Both the position numbers and the translations under genes were made by a program. A stretch of 64,000 nt of DNA. It comes from Bursaphelenchus xylophilus. Its lineage: Eukaryota > Nematoda > Chromadorea > Rhabditida > Aphelenchoididae. Under the pieces are notes generated by a model. The model worked only from the letters and a program-made list of their open reading frames with translations. It had not been told where the DNA came from and ran no database searches. Numbering within the stretch: the stretch's first letter is position 1; each line of letters opens with the position of its first letter. The stretch spans positions 11,899,501-11,963,500 of the forward strand of contig CAJFCV020000005.1 of the NCBI GenBank assembly GCA_904066235.2, written 5' to 3'. Positions 11,201 through 21,415 of the stretch are shown one piece after another.

Positions 11201-12424
11201 GTTTTCACATTGGTGAGTTCAATTTTATATTATTGTTTTGGTTTTTAGGCAAGAAACTGAAAGTTTAGTCGAAGATTGAATAAAGGTCTGCGACGGCTGA
11301 AAATAAGTCAAAAAATTTTTGACTTTTTGAAGCAGGGAAAGGTGTATAAATGTTATATTTTTTCAGATCGCCAAGTACGAGATCCCGGCTATTAAGGCTC
11401 TCCTGAAACAGAAAGGAGTACCCCATCTGATCTATATTGTCCCCAACAAGTTTCACAATATTCGCCTTTATCCCACCGAGATTCGCGGCACCAAAGCATG
11501 GGAACAGAACCTTCCCATCGGAACTGTCGTTGACACCCGCATGGTCTCCCCGCTCTATCCCGAATTCTACATTCTAGGCCATGTGGCCAGACTGGGAACG
11601 GCCAAAATCCCGCGCTACTCGGTCCTCTGCAACGACCCTAAACTTACGATGGATCAGCTCCAGACCACTACTCTCCACTTGTGCTTTGGCCATCAGATTA
11701 TCACCGGAGCCACCAGTCTTCCGTCTCCGGTCTTCATTGCCAATCGCTACGCCGAAAGAGGGAAAATGAACTGGATGTCCTTCCACAGCGATTCGTAAGT
11801 TTGGGAAGGTGTGGGGGAGGTGCTAGCCGGTTTGTGAAGCAAGCAGTTGGAGTGATTTTTCCGACATGCAATGTGGGCAAAGAATTTCACCTTGCACTGT
11901 GCAATTTGTTGCTTTTTGCACCGTGCAATAGGCTTTTTTCGGGTGTCGCTCGCACTATGATTTTTTTTGCACAGTGCAAAGCAAAAGGCATTTCGGCGAC
12001 ATGCACTGTGCGAAAACAAAAGTTCACTTTGCACTGTGCAATGTGTTGCTTTTTGCACCGTGCAATAGGCTTTTCTCTGGTGTCGCTGGAACCTTGAACT
12101 TTTTTTGCACAGTGCAAAGCAAAAGGAATTTCTGCGACATGCACTGTGCGAAAACAAAAGTTCACCTTGCACTGTGCAATTTTTTGCACAGTGCATATCG
12201 CAAAATCACTCCAACTTTGAACGGACTAGGAAAAAATGGGGAAATTTTTGAAGTTTTCGTTCTCTTTCTTATAATTTTATTTGGTTGTTTTCAGCTCCAT
12301 CACTGTGCGCGACGATGCCAGTCAAGTGTCGGAGCCACCTGAAGATGAGTTCACTTACGAATTTTTCACTCACAACTACTCCTACAGCGGAAGTCATCTT
12401 CGCAACGTCCGCTTCAACGCCTAA
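8228..12424 (+). CDS. Argonaute protein, worm-specific (WAGO-like), slicer residues lost
   Basis: Small-RNA-binding Argonaute of about 935 residues. Proposed exons: 8228-8526, 8684-8834, 8945-9147, 9214-9392, 9437-10339, 10632-10812, 10879-11212, 11367-11794, 12295-12424. All junctions are GT-AG and keep one frame. PAZ lies near residues 330-400 (VQDYYKRRYNIDLRYPRLPL). MID is near 588-632 (TMENIVAKTNIKMGGLNYKV), matching the Argonaute motif TLxNLxxKxNxKxGG. PIWI runs from about 640 to the end. The slicer positions are substituted: N652 in YIGINADT, N741 in YRNG (normally YRDG) and S835 in PRYSVL (normally the His of SHYHVL). The segment DYIFQEPRR and the end VRFNA resemble nematode WAGO proteins. 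By family knowledge such proteins bind secondary siRNAs without cutting and rely on partners; the exact orthologue is not determined. Introns 5 and 8 carry transposon-derived repeats. Confidence 0.93.
10374..10617. repeat. Family B element inside Argonaute intron 5
   Basis: Ends CAGCGGCGGATCTGACACAG and GGATCAGGTCCCCCACTG flanked by TA. It fills 244 of the 292 bp of the intron; without it the intron would be about 48 bp, normal for the gene. Confidence 0.88.
11846..12215. repeat. Family D element inside Argonaute intron 8
   Basis: Ends GTTGGAGTGATTTTTCCGAC and GCAAAATCACTCCAAC. Between them an internal unit of about 120 bp with GCACTGTGC or GCACAGTGC palindromes is repeated nearly three times (ACATGCACTGTGCGAAAAC, TTTTTGCACAGTGCAAAGC). 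Confidence 0.85.
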
Positions 12425-13117
12425 GTTACTGCGTATTCAATGGATCAATTGGATGGTTTGTTTCTTTTATTTTTTGTTTGTTTTTTGATCTTTGTTAATA
12501 TTTGAATCTTGGCAACTGCCCATTTCTTTTTTTTTGTTCTCTTTCTCACTAATATTAATATCTGTTTTCAATTTCTCTAATAGTAATAGAAAGCTTGGAT
12601 TTTTAATTTCAATGTTTGAATGGAGATTTTGGAATTTGTTTATATTTTGATTACAATGTCGGTTCTTTGTTTAGTAATTCAGTAATATTTCTCTGCCCAT
12701 TTTGTTTATAGTTATTAGATGCCTCTTGATGATATTTAGACATCTATTTAGATTATTATAATTTATTTTTTTGAGTAGTTTGAAATATCTTTCCGTTATT
12801 TAGGATTTTAATTTTTTTTGTTTTTTTCCGTCTCACTAATATCAATAATATTTTTTTGAACTCACCTAATATTAATACGAAATTTGAGAATCTAATTGGT
12901 TGTTTTCGGACCCTGTTTGCCGTTAGACTTTGTTCCAAATGCCTTGCTGTTTATTGTTTGTTTTTTCTTTTGTTAATTGTTTGTTTTATTGTTTTTGTTT
13001 TTTGTTTAGGATAATAAAGTCCCTAAAAAAAGTTTGAAGGATAAATTGGAAGATTCAAGATTCTCCGGATACTGAAATTGATGATTTGCTTTATTATTTT
13101 TTTTTTGATGTAGTGGA
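12425..13117. other. AT-rich 3' flank of the Argonaute gene
   Basis: About 690 bp dominated by TTTGTTTTT and TTAATATTAATA runs. No repeat family of this window and no convincing reading frame is seen. It probably holds the 3' UTR and terminator of the Argonaute gene. Confidence 0.5.
13013..13018 (+). terminator. Candidate poly(A) signal of the Argonaute gene
   Basis: AATAAA about 590 nt after the Argonaute stop codon, at the end of a very AT-rich stretch. It is the clearest hexamer before the convergent dehydrogenase gene, but the distance is long for a nematode 3' UTR. Confidence 0.35.
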
Positions 13118-13363
13118 ATGTATGTTAATGCCAATGGGATTTGGTGTTTACTTAGGGGTCTGGCTGATTTTATTTTGACAGGAAAAGCCTCAAAAGTTAA
13201 TACTGTTTATTGCAGCGAAACGTTAATAGACCGTTCTCAGCGAGATCGCGGAAATACGAAAGAGGATGGTGAAAAAGTGGAGGTGAATATATACGGTCAT
13301 AAGTTGAAGAGAGTGGACAAAAATGAGTTATTAGAACATGCAGAGAATTTTGTGGGATTCTGA
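13118..13363 (+). CDS. Possible small terminal exon or orphan ORF
   Basis: An 81-codon open frame begins at an ATG and ends one base before the stop codon of the opposite-strand dehydrogenase. A good acceptor (TTTATTGCAG at about 13206-13215) lies inside it, followed by an acidic/basic stretch (ETLIDRSQRDRGNTKEDGEK) unlike the repeat-derived ORFs of the window. It could be an alternative last exon read from the Argonaute side, a small gene, or chance. No family is recognised. Confidence 0.2.
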   Translation: MYVNANGIWCLLRGLADFILTGKASKVNTVYCSETLIDRSQRDRGNTKEDGEKVEVNIYGHKLKRVDKNELLEHAENFVGF

Positions 13364-16300
13364 CTATTTCAACATTTCTATGTGATTCACAATATCACCG
13401 TTTGGCAGTTTTTCGTTTCGATTCTCATCGATCAAAACCTTGGCTACGGGCGCGGGAGGGCCGTACGATGGTTGTTTGCGAGTGGCTCTGGGAATTAGCG
13501 CCGGCGCCAGTTGAAGCCGCGGCAGAAATTCCAAAATAAAATCTTGGAATGCGGATGGGAGAAAACTCAAGGGCATAAACAGTAACCGAGCGTCCAACCC
13601 GCAGACGTATCGGGTTTTGGGGCGAGTGGAGAGAATTGCATGCATGTAGGCGTTGATTACTTCGGAGAGATTGGGGTTGGCAACCAAATCGACTCCACTC
13701 ATCCATTGCGAAATAACTGGAAATCAGTAGGGTTTAATGGTTGAAATTTTTTTTGTGATAGATAGCACGGAAGGATATTGATCTTAATTTTCGGAGATAT
13801 ATCAGTTTGTCGGGAAAAGAATGTGTATTTTCACAGCAAAATCTCTCGCCTTTTCGCAGTCGCGCTTCAAATCTCCAGCGTCGCAAAGCGGTGATGGGCA
13901 ATTCAAAGGCGCAACAAATCTACATTATTTTCCCGACAGACTGTTATATCTCCGAAATCTATGGTCTAGATAGTGGGGGACCTGATCCAGTGGCAAAAAA
14001 TGTACCATTTTGCATCCGGGAAGCATCAAAAATGTGGCAAAGTACTTCCCTCTCCAAGTGAAAAAAACGTCGTTTTGAAGGGCGCGACCTTTCCCTCACA
14101 AAAAGAGCGGATGTGCTTTTGAAATCGGAGTTTTCAATTGGAGAGGGAAGCGTTTTGCCACATTTTTGATACTTCCCGGATGCAAAATGGCACATTTTTT
14201 GCCACTGGATCAGATCCCGTACTATATACGTCATAAATTTCGGAGATACGTCAGTCTGTCGGGAAAATAATGTGGATTTGTCGCGCCTCGAAATTGTCTA
14301 TCATCGCTTTGCGATGGCTAGCCGCTGTGGAGATTTGAAGCGCGACTGCGAAAAGACGAGGCATTTTGCTGTGAAAAATCCGCATTATTTTCCCGACGAA
14401 CTGATATATCTCCGAAATCTATGATCTAGATTTCCCAGTTTCATCAAAATCTACGCGCATCTTGAGAATTTCCTCTCCAAATTCCTTTTTTGACTTACAA
14501 TTTTCCTTGAACTCCTCTCCATATTCCTCCTGAACATCCTTGGACAGTTTGTTCCAAGTGACGTTCACTCTTTCCAGCATTGCATTCTTATTCAAAAGCG
14601 TCGTTTTGAACGCCCCCGGCTCAATGATGTGCGCCGAAACTCCGAAAGGCCGGAGTTCAAGCCGCACCGAGTCCATAAAACCTTGTAGCGCGTACTTGGC
14701 CGTCACATAGGGTGCCGTGTAGAAGCCGTGAATTCGGCCCGAAATCGAGACCATTGTGACCAGCCGCCCGCGAGAGCGTTTCAAAAGCGGCGTGAACGTT
14801 TTCGTCATCCGAATCGTGCCCAGCAAGTTGATCTCGATCGAGGTTTTGTACTCATCCATTGTTACCCAATCGTTTGGGCCGTAGATGGCGCAAAACCCGG
14901 CGTTGTTGACCAGAGCCCAGAGTTTGGCTTTCTGAAAAAAGGGTTTATGATGCGCTAATGAAGTAGAATTTTTCCAAGGAAAGTACCTCTAGGGGGTGTG
15001 GAGTTACAGGTCGAGACATACATCAAAAATTCGCAAAATTTTTTTGATTCAGGATGTGTAAAAGTTAGCTGCCTAATTTTGGTTTGTAAGGGTGAAAAAA
15101 ATCCTCAGAACTTGTCTCGCAACACCACACAAATGGCCCTTTTTTATATTGGAACTACTAATTAAGGTGTAGTATTAACTGTGGCAATGTCTTTTTGGCC
15201 AAGTTTTTACCGAATCAAAAGCTTTGTTTTGAGCTACAGTAAACCCTGGCACCTTCACAAGCCTTACAATATAAAATTTGATTAATACTACGCCTTAATT
15301 AATACTTCAAATATAAAAAAGGGGGCATTTGCATGGTGTTCCGAGAAAAGTTCTGGGGGTTTTACACCATTGCAGACCAAAATTATGCGGCTAACTTTTA
15401 CATATTCTGAATCAGAAAATTCTTACGATTTTTTTGATGTATGTCTCTACCTGTAACTCCATGACCCATAGAAGTGCTTTCCTTGTGACAAATTCCAACT
15501 ATTTTTGAGAGCTTTACCTGTCTGTTCAAGATCCCCGTGACCACAGCGAAGCACTGATCCACCGATTGTTGTTTTGTAATGTCCAATCGAATAGTTTGGA
15601 CAGCTCCGCAAAATTGTAGACAGTCCCGTTTCATCTGTTCTTCTCCCTGAAAAAATGGAGATTCAGTTGTATTTATTTTACAAAGCACAGTAGCGGACCT
15701 GATCCAGTGGCAAAAACGTATAATTTTGCATTCGGGAAGTCTCAAAAAATGTGGCAAAATGCTTCCTTCCCAAGTGAAAAAACTTCGTTTCGCCCCTTTC
15801 GCTCACAAAGAGAGCGGGCGCGCTTTTGAAATCGGAGTTTTTTCACTTGGAGAGGGAGGTATTTTGCCACATTTTTGATACTTCCCGGATGCAAAATGGT
15901 ACGTTTTTTTGCCACTGGATCAGGTCCCCCCCTGTATTTATTTTACAAACACAGTAGCGGACCTTATCCAGGGGCAAAAAAAACGTATCATTTTGCATCC
16001 GGGAAGTCTCAAAAAATGTGGCAAAATACCTCCCTCTCCAAGTTCTTTTTGTGAGGGAAAGAGCGAAAACGGAGTTTTTTACTTGGAGAGGAAGGTACTT
16101 TGTTGCGTTTTCGAGCCTTCCTGGATACAAAATGGCACTTTTTTCGTCACTGGATCAGGTCTGTTACTGTAAAACAATTTTGAAAATATTTGTTTTCGTT
16201 TGAAAAATCGTTTGTTCGGGCACTTAAAAGTGGCTAAAATGTAAGTAAAAATTCTGTTTTTTAATGACCTACCATCTCGGTTAGGCACGTTGCGAACACG

Positions 16301-16605
16301 TTCATCCCTCTCTCCACTAATTTCAACGCCAATTCTCGGCCAAATCCCGAATCGCAGCCGGTAATGAGCACATAATTTCGACGACATTCGTTGACAATTT
16401 GCGAGGGATAGACCCGAAATCGTCGCTCGCCATTGTTGTAGATGAAATATAAGGTAGCGAAAGCAATGAAAATTATGACTAAAACCGAGAGGTTGAGATT
16501 CCCGAGATCCTTGTAAAGCAATATTGCGCTCCAGTCTAGAAGAAGGTCCGGAATGGCATCGTCCTCCATTTGGAGACGGGATGAATTGTCGATTAAAGCC
16601 GCCAA
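13364..16605 (-). CDS. Membrane-anchored short-chain dehydrogenase/reductase (retinol dehydrogenase-like, SDR9C type)
   Basis: NAD(P)-dependent oxidoreductase of about 415 residues, probably acting on retinoid- or steroid-like substrates at an internal membrane. Proposed exons on the minus strand: 16605-16273, 15646-15518, 14931-14499, 13716-13364; phases agree and the third donor is a strong GTAAGT. A hydrophobic anchor lies at about residues 40-57. The Rossmann motif TGCDSGFG is at 82-89, NNAG at 163-166, the Ser region VSISG near 215-219, and catalytic YVTAK at 229-233, so the active site is intact. The gene converges on the Argonaute gene, and all three introns hold transposon remnants. 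The open frame continues past the third donor into a repeat; I treat that as intron because only the GTAAGT donor keeps the frame. A second ATG 12 codons downstream could be the true start. Substrate is inferred from family only. Confidence 0.9.
13800..13945. repeat. Family A element, interior II, in dehydrogenase intron 3
   Basis: Ends ATCAGTTTGTCGGGAAAAG and TTTTCCCGACAGACTGTTAT. Its flanks are themselves inverted copies of TTTCGGAGATATA. Confidence 0.8.
13974..14223. repeat. Family B element in dehydrogenase intron 3
   Basis: Ends TAGTGGGGGACCTGATCC and GGATCAGATCCCGTACTA, placed between two family A copies. Confidence 0.85.
14249..14404. repeat. Family A element, interior II, in dehydrogenase intron 3
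   Basis: Ends GTCAGTCTGTCGGGAAAATA and TTATTTTCCCGACGAACTGA; interior TTGTCTATCATCGCTTTGCG. Confidence 0.82.
14975..15485. repeat. Foldback element in dehydrogenase intron 2
   Basis: 511-bp inverted repeat with arms of roughly 200 bp. The outer ends are CAAGGAAAGTACCTCTAGGG and the matching CCATAGAAGTGCTTTCCTTG; further in, GTTACAGGTCGAGACATAC pairs with GTATGTCTCTACCTGTAAC, and AATTAAGGTGTAGTATTAAC pairs with its complement near 15280. No ORF. The terminus resembles the Tc5-like element at 32957. Confidence 0.82.
15697..15935. repeat. Family B element in dehydrogenase intron 1
   Basis: Ends CAGTAGCGGACCTGATCC and GGATCAGGTCCCCCCCTG. Directly followed by a second B copy, with the flank TATTTATTTTACAAA repeated on each side of the first copy. 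Confidence 0.82.
15953..16169. repeat. Family B element in dehydrogenase intron 1
   Basis: Ends CAGTAGCGGACCTTATCCAG and CTGGATCAGGTCTGTTACTG. Shorter centre than its neighbour. Confidence 0.8.
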
Positions 16606-18603
16606 GTTAGTAAAAAATGGGAGATCTTGATCTGTAAAGTTGGTGAATTTTTGGAAAGCGTGTAAAACGGGATTTTTTGATTGAAAAATTAAAGTTTAAA
16701 ATAACACGTGTGTAGCGAAGTTTGAGACACGTTGGAAGATAGTACTACTCACGCCATAAAGTCCGTAGAATTTTTTTTGGCGAAGCCGCAAGGCAAGTCA
16801 AAAAAGATAGAGCAAAACGCTCAAGCAATGACAAATTTTTGACATTCTGTTTTAGCTCAAGGATAATCTTTTGCTTCAAAGATAACCTGATTAAACAAGG
16901 AAGATGGGGTAGAACGGGTTTATTGCATACATAAATTTGAAGCTGGACTCCTGCTTGACCTCACCATATATGTTTCATATAAAAAATCGGTCGTCTTCTA
17001 TCTGTTTGAAGCCCTAAACTAAAAACGCCTAAAATATGTTGCGATTTTGCCGATTTTTACAAGAGTTTCCCTCTCCCATGGTTGAAGTTTGATGGAAACA
17101 TAGGCTGGAAATAAGGTGGATTTTTTGAGCCTAATACCAAAAAAATCAAATGAGTCTGTTTCGAGATGAAAATATCTTCATTTTACGCAATATTTCGCCT
17201 TTCGTCTGACCCCGTCTAAAAACCGTCACGGATTTTTTGGACACTTGCGTAAGCTAACCCTTTGAGCGCTAAATCTTGACGTGCGGTAGATTCTCGCAAA
17301 GTGCATGTCGCTAATGCAAAAACGGGAGATCGCAGCGGCGCGTGCGTATAAAAACAGGACGAATCTATCACTGTGCAAAAGTAAACGGACAATATGGCGC
17401 GACTCTACGTTTATGGAAGGTTTTCCAGCTTTCGCTTTACGGATTTTTTAACCGAAAATTGCCGAATGTTCAAGAGCTTTCCGAAAAAACTCGGCCGAAA
17501 ATTTAAGCTTGTTCCACGGGTTCACTACAGGTTTTACAAAAAAATATACAGCCTTTCTATGCCCCACACCAAAAACCGCAAACTTTCGCCGAGCTGAACT
17601 CATTTTTCAACCGCTATTCGCAAATTGGAACGGCTTTCCTCCAATCCTTCCAAATAGCTTTGAATTTCACCCAAATTCAGCCTAAGGCGATCGGAGAAAA
17701 ACCGAAGAATGACCGATTTCTTTCCGCAAACTCTTACTCTTCGAGCTACTTCTGGATCGGAAAATGAAACTTTTGTTCTCAATGAATCCTTCAAAGTGGT
17801 TTCATTTTTTTCGAAGCTGCGCATGCCCGCGAGGCGTTTTTTGGAAGTGTTGGTCAACAAGGTCACGAAAATCAGACACAGGTGGAAAAAAGGATTCGCT
17901 GCGATATACGTATGATATATAACATATATCATATGATATATACCATGGTATGTTAGCGTTCCGGATCGCGCTTATCGGAAACTGGCGACATTTTACTTCA
18001 CCTCTAAAAATCCCAATTACAGACCCGGAAAAAAGTGACGCCACAACTTCTGTAGGGATCAGAAATTTGTTCTGATTCGGTCGTTCGAACTCTCCGTTAA
18101 ATCTCCAGCCGCAAATCCCACCCTAATCGCTGCGTTGCACGTAACATGGGCGCTCAAGAGTCTTGATCTCTATTTTTCCTCCGTTTTCTTTTCCCATCTT
18201 TAGCGCTCTCTCCACATCCCCACGGTCTTCATTTTTTCAAATGTGTTTTCTGTGTTTTGAACAGATTCCGGCGGATTCTGAAGGCAGACCTCGAGCGTGG
18301 ATTTGCGCAAAATAAAGGCCAAGGTCATCGCCGCAGTCAAGGAGATTTTCTTCGTTTTTTCGCATTACTCTCGAGGTTTTCGGCGAGAGAAAAGGGGATG
18401 AGAAGGTTTGGGAAGGAAAGTACAAGAGTCGGAAAAAACATTATGCAACATGAACCACATGTTACATCAAAAAGACGACTGTAAAATTTAGTTTTTGGGC
18501 ATGCAGCTACGCAAAAGGAGGAAGTCTCCGATTTGTTGAAAGCTAAAGTAAGCATACGTTTTTAAGATTCAGGAAAAAGAAAAAATGTGTTTTCTGGAAA
18601 TTA
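16606..18603. other. Intergenic region upstream of the dehydrogenase
   Basis: 2 kb without a family seen elsewhere here. It contains a TATAAAA box at about 17348 followed by a 67-codon basic ORF at 17394, the minus-strand ORF at 17600-17932 listed separately, a CATATGATATAT palindrome cluster near 17912-17950, and little else that can be supported. Confidence 0.4.
17600..17932 (-). CDS. Unrecognised ORF, possible exon
   Basis: A 110-codon frame. The first third reads like a membrane segment (PFFHLCLIFVTLL) and the rest is charged and helix-like, ending LEESRSNLRIAVEK. It does not coincide with any repeat family seen here. I find no clear partner exons or splice context and recognise no family, so it may be chance. 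Confidence 0.2.
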   Translation of the reverse strand: MIYVIYHTYIAANPFFHLCLIFVTLLTNTSKKRLAGMRSFEKNETTLKDSLRTKVSFSDPEVARRVRVCGKKSVILRFFSDRLRLNLGEIQSYLEGLEESRSNLRIAVEK

Positions 18604-19842
18604 CAGGGTGTCCCAAAAAAAAATGCATGTTTTTTTATGGCTACATTTTACATACCAAACAAAATTTAACAAAACTAACGATGGATATCAGTAACATAGA
18701 GGATTATTGATAACGTGTCAAGCCAGTTTCACAGTGGCTGCCTTTGGTGGCGATATATAGCTCCAAATGTAACTTAAAATTTTGGGCTCGGGGCCGCAGC
18801 TGTTTTCGGGGAAATCGGTCCCGTTCTTGGCGCAACGATTGCTTTGCGACTCCAAACATTTGTGGCATGTAGTACAGGCGTTGGCCTCCAATTTAAAAAA
18901 ATTTTTGGTCCATCGGATTCAGATCCGGCTCGCCGACGGCCATTTTGCAGACGGGATAAAATCGGGAAAATCGGTTCCATTCCGGGTCCTGAGTTGATTT
19001 TGCCTTGTGAGCCGGCGCTGAGTCTTGTTGGAACGCCAAATTTGCATTGCCAAGGTTCTGCTGAGTCAACAGAAGTACGAGAAAATCAAGATTAACGCGG
19101 CGCTAGAATTTTGCCCCCTTGATCCGCGAAAACCATAGAATTCTTGCCGCTGGCACAAATTCCGCCTTAGGCAATGACGGCCCGGATTTTGACGGTTTTC
19201 GACGTTAGCCGACATGCCGAGGGCCTCATCTAAGAAGATCCTATGGTACTGGTGGTTGTGCAGCCGCCAAATATTGAACCACGAACTGAATGCGCTCACC
19301 CCTATGAGTTGCGGCCCAGCCCTTGACTTTCCGGCATTTTTTGCGCCGCACGCACTTGCCGTCAACTTTAAAGATCTGAGCTTTTGACAGCTTATACAGC
19401 GTAACGCACAGCTCATCATAGACTATTCGGGTGACCGATCGGTCGCTGATGCCGATCTCACAGGCAAAATTTTCTTGAAAATAGCGTTTTGCTGTTGGTG
19501 ATCTCCCGGTTGACAGAACCGCTGGCGGTGCGTTTTCCTTTACGTCCTGGACGCTTACTATCGTTATCAAGCTCCTTACATCGCGTGATTAGTTTTGACA
19601 CAACGTCCTTTCTATACTGGGCAAATTTACAACTTGAACGGCTCAAAAATAGTGACAAAATCGCAGTTCCTTTGTCTGACATTTTAAAAAACCATGCTAC
19701 TTAATCGATATGAACACAAAACTGAAATGACTAGGGCAGAAAAACACGGAGATTTTAGCAGTACAAAAACCTTTTGGCCTGACCTAAACATTTTCGCGTC
19801 AGGACCCATGGAAAAAACATGCATTTTTTTTGGGACACCCTG
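18604..19842 (-). mobile_element. Decayed mariner-type (MaT-like) transposon
   Basis: 1239-bp element with ends CAGGGTGTCCCAAAAAAAAA and the reverse complement, flanked by TA (18602-18603, 19843-19844). The minus strand holds transposase pieces in two frames: 19682-19458 with the basic DNA-binding region (RPGRKGKR), then 19570-19241 with GISDRSVTRIVYDELCVTLY and YKLSKAQIF, the helix-turn-helix and linker typical of Tc1/mariner transposases. A frameshift separates them and the catalytic part is not readable, so it is inactive. Confidence 0.85.
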
Positions 19843-19984
19843 TAGAATGCTCTCCCAATAAAGGCGAATTGAAAAGGCGTGTCAGCAAATTATTAAATCT
19901 GCTATAATTTGATCGTCAGACAGCTGATCCCAGTGTATCTTCGAGATTCTAGAGTTTTTTGCTAAAAGGTCAAGTAATTTTCAG

Positions 19985-20585
19985 ATATGTCTGAAGGATT
20001 ACCACATGCTTTAATCGTCGGGAATAGAGTTTTCAGGCGTCACAAATTTCATGTAATTTTTGACCTAAAAAATGCAGGGAGCCAGCTGAAAAGACACGTA
20101 CAATATAAAGACAGAATTTACTGACCAAAAGGGCTTCCGATTGCGTCCGGGAGGCATTCGGAATATCACTAAATGCCTCGAAGGACTCTGTTTTGGGTCA
20201 GAGAAAGAGGCATTTAGTGATACAGTGGCAAAAACATACCATTTCGCATCCGGGAAGTATCAAAAATGTGGCAAAACCTTCCCTCTCCAAGTGAAAAAAT
20301 TACGTTTTGAAAAATTACGTTTCCTTCACAAATTGAAATCGGAGTTTTTTCACTTGGAGAGGGAAGCATTTTGCCACATTTTTTATACTTCCTGGCTGCA
20401 AAATGGTACGTTTTTTGCCACTGGATCAGGTCCCCCCACTGTATTCGGAATGCCTCCCGGCCCCAATCAGAAGGTTCATCAGTGGAATCCATCCCGCACT
20501 GTACGTGTCTTTTCAGCTGGTTCCTTGGATTTTCCATGTCAAAAAATTCATGAGATTTTTCATATGTCTGAAAAGCACCTCATAT
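19985..20585. repeat. Foldback element interrupted by a family B copy
   Basis: Inverted arms: CCAGCTGAAAAGACACGTA (20082-20100) pairs with TACGTGTCTTTTCAGCTGG (20502-20520), and GCGTCCGGGAGGCATTCGG pairs with CCGAATGCCTCCCGGCCCC. A family B copy sits in the middle. Confidence 0.7.
20225..20441. repeat. Family B element nested in a foldback
   Basis: Ends CAGTGGCAAAAACATACC (left end shortened) and GGATCAGGTCCCCCCACTG, flanked by TA on both sides within the host foldback. Confidence 0.78.
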
Positions 20586-20599
20586 GGTAATTGGCCAGG

Positions 20600-21410
20600 C
20601 ACGTGTTTCGTCGAATATTAATCTCAAGAAGTGGCGAGTTTTGTCAATATTTGTTCATCTACGTTTGAGCCTTTCTCCTGAGGAATTGATGTTCATTTAC
20701 AGTTTCGGTGCTCGCACAATAACCATCAAAATATGTAGAGTAAAGCTCCTCTTGGATTGTTTTTCCAATTATTGGATGCAGAGCCATTTTGACGAGGAGC
20801 CTTTCTGATTTGAGGCGCAGATCCTCATACTACTGCCATTACCTCACTTTATCGGTAGATCTTTGGAATTCACGCAGATAAATCTCCGTGGATTCTTGCC
20901 GTATTGTAGGTCGGCCCAAGTGCAATTGAAGGGCTAGGTTATTTGAGAGAACTAGGTAAACGACCTTGAAATAATCTTCGGCTTGCAATTAAGCGGGCCG
21001 GAAAGTTCCATTTTCTGGAAAAACCCGGGATTTCGTGAAATGTAAAGGCTGGGTAGCCCGGACCCATGCTTAATAAGAAATCGACATGTTATTGCCAAAA
21101 ATTGGTAAAAACTGATTTGTGGGTGTCCGAGTATCGATTACAGAAGATTTTGTCCACATTTTAGACTAGAAATCAAGACTTGAAAATTTTGTGTAGTTTT
21201 ATCACTCAATTATCAAGAATACGTCTCACGGAACGCACAAAAAATAGATTATAACACAAAACAAAAAATTATATCATCAAATGCATGACTTTGATTACTG
21301 TGTTTTCCATGTCATGCTTCCTTTGTTTTCTGTGTAATCGGAAATTGCAGTGTTCCCAACAAATGCGTTACAACTAAAACCCAACTTAATTGCCTTATGA
21401 TAAGGACATA
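20600..21410. other. Intergenic sequence, nothing recognised
   Basis: About 800 bp without a repeat family seen elsewhere in the window, RNA gene or convincing exon. Confidence 0.4.
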
Positions 21411-21415
21411 GAGTA

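Noticed and set aside
14419..14498. Extension of dehydrogenase exon 3 to a stop at 14419
   Set aside because: A strong GTAAGT donor at 14498 gives the correct phase to exon 4, and the extension runs into sequence resembling family C.
17394..17597. Small basic ORF after a TATAAAA box
   Set aside because: Length and composition are compatible with chance, no family is recognised, and no splice or poly(A) context supports it.
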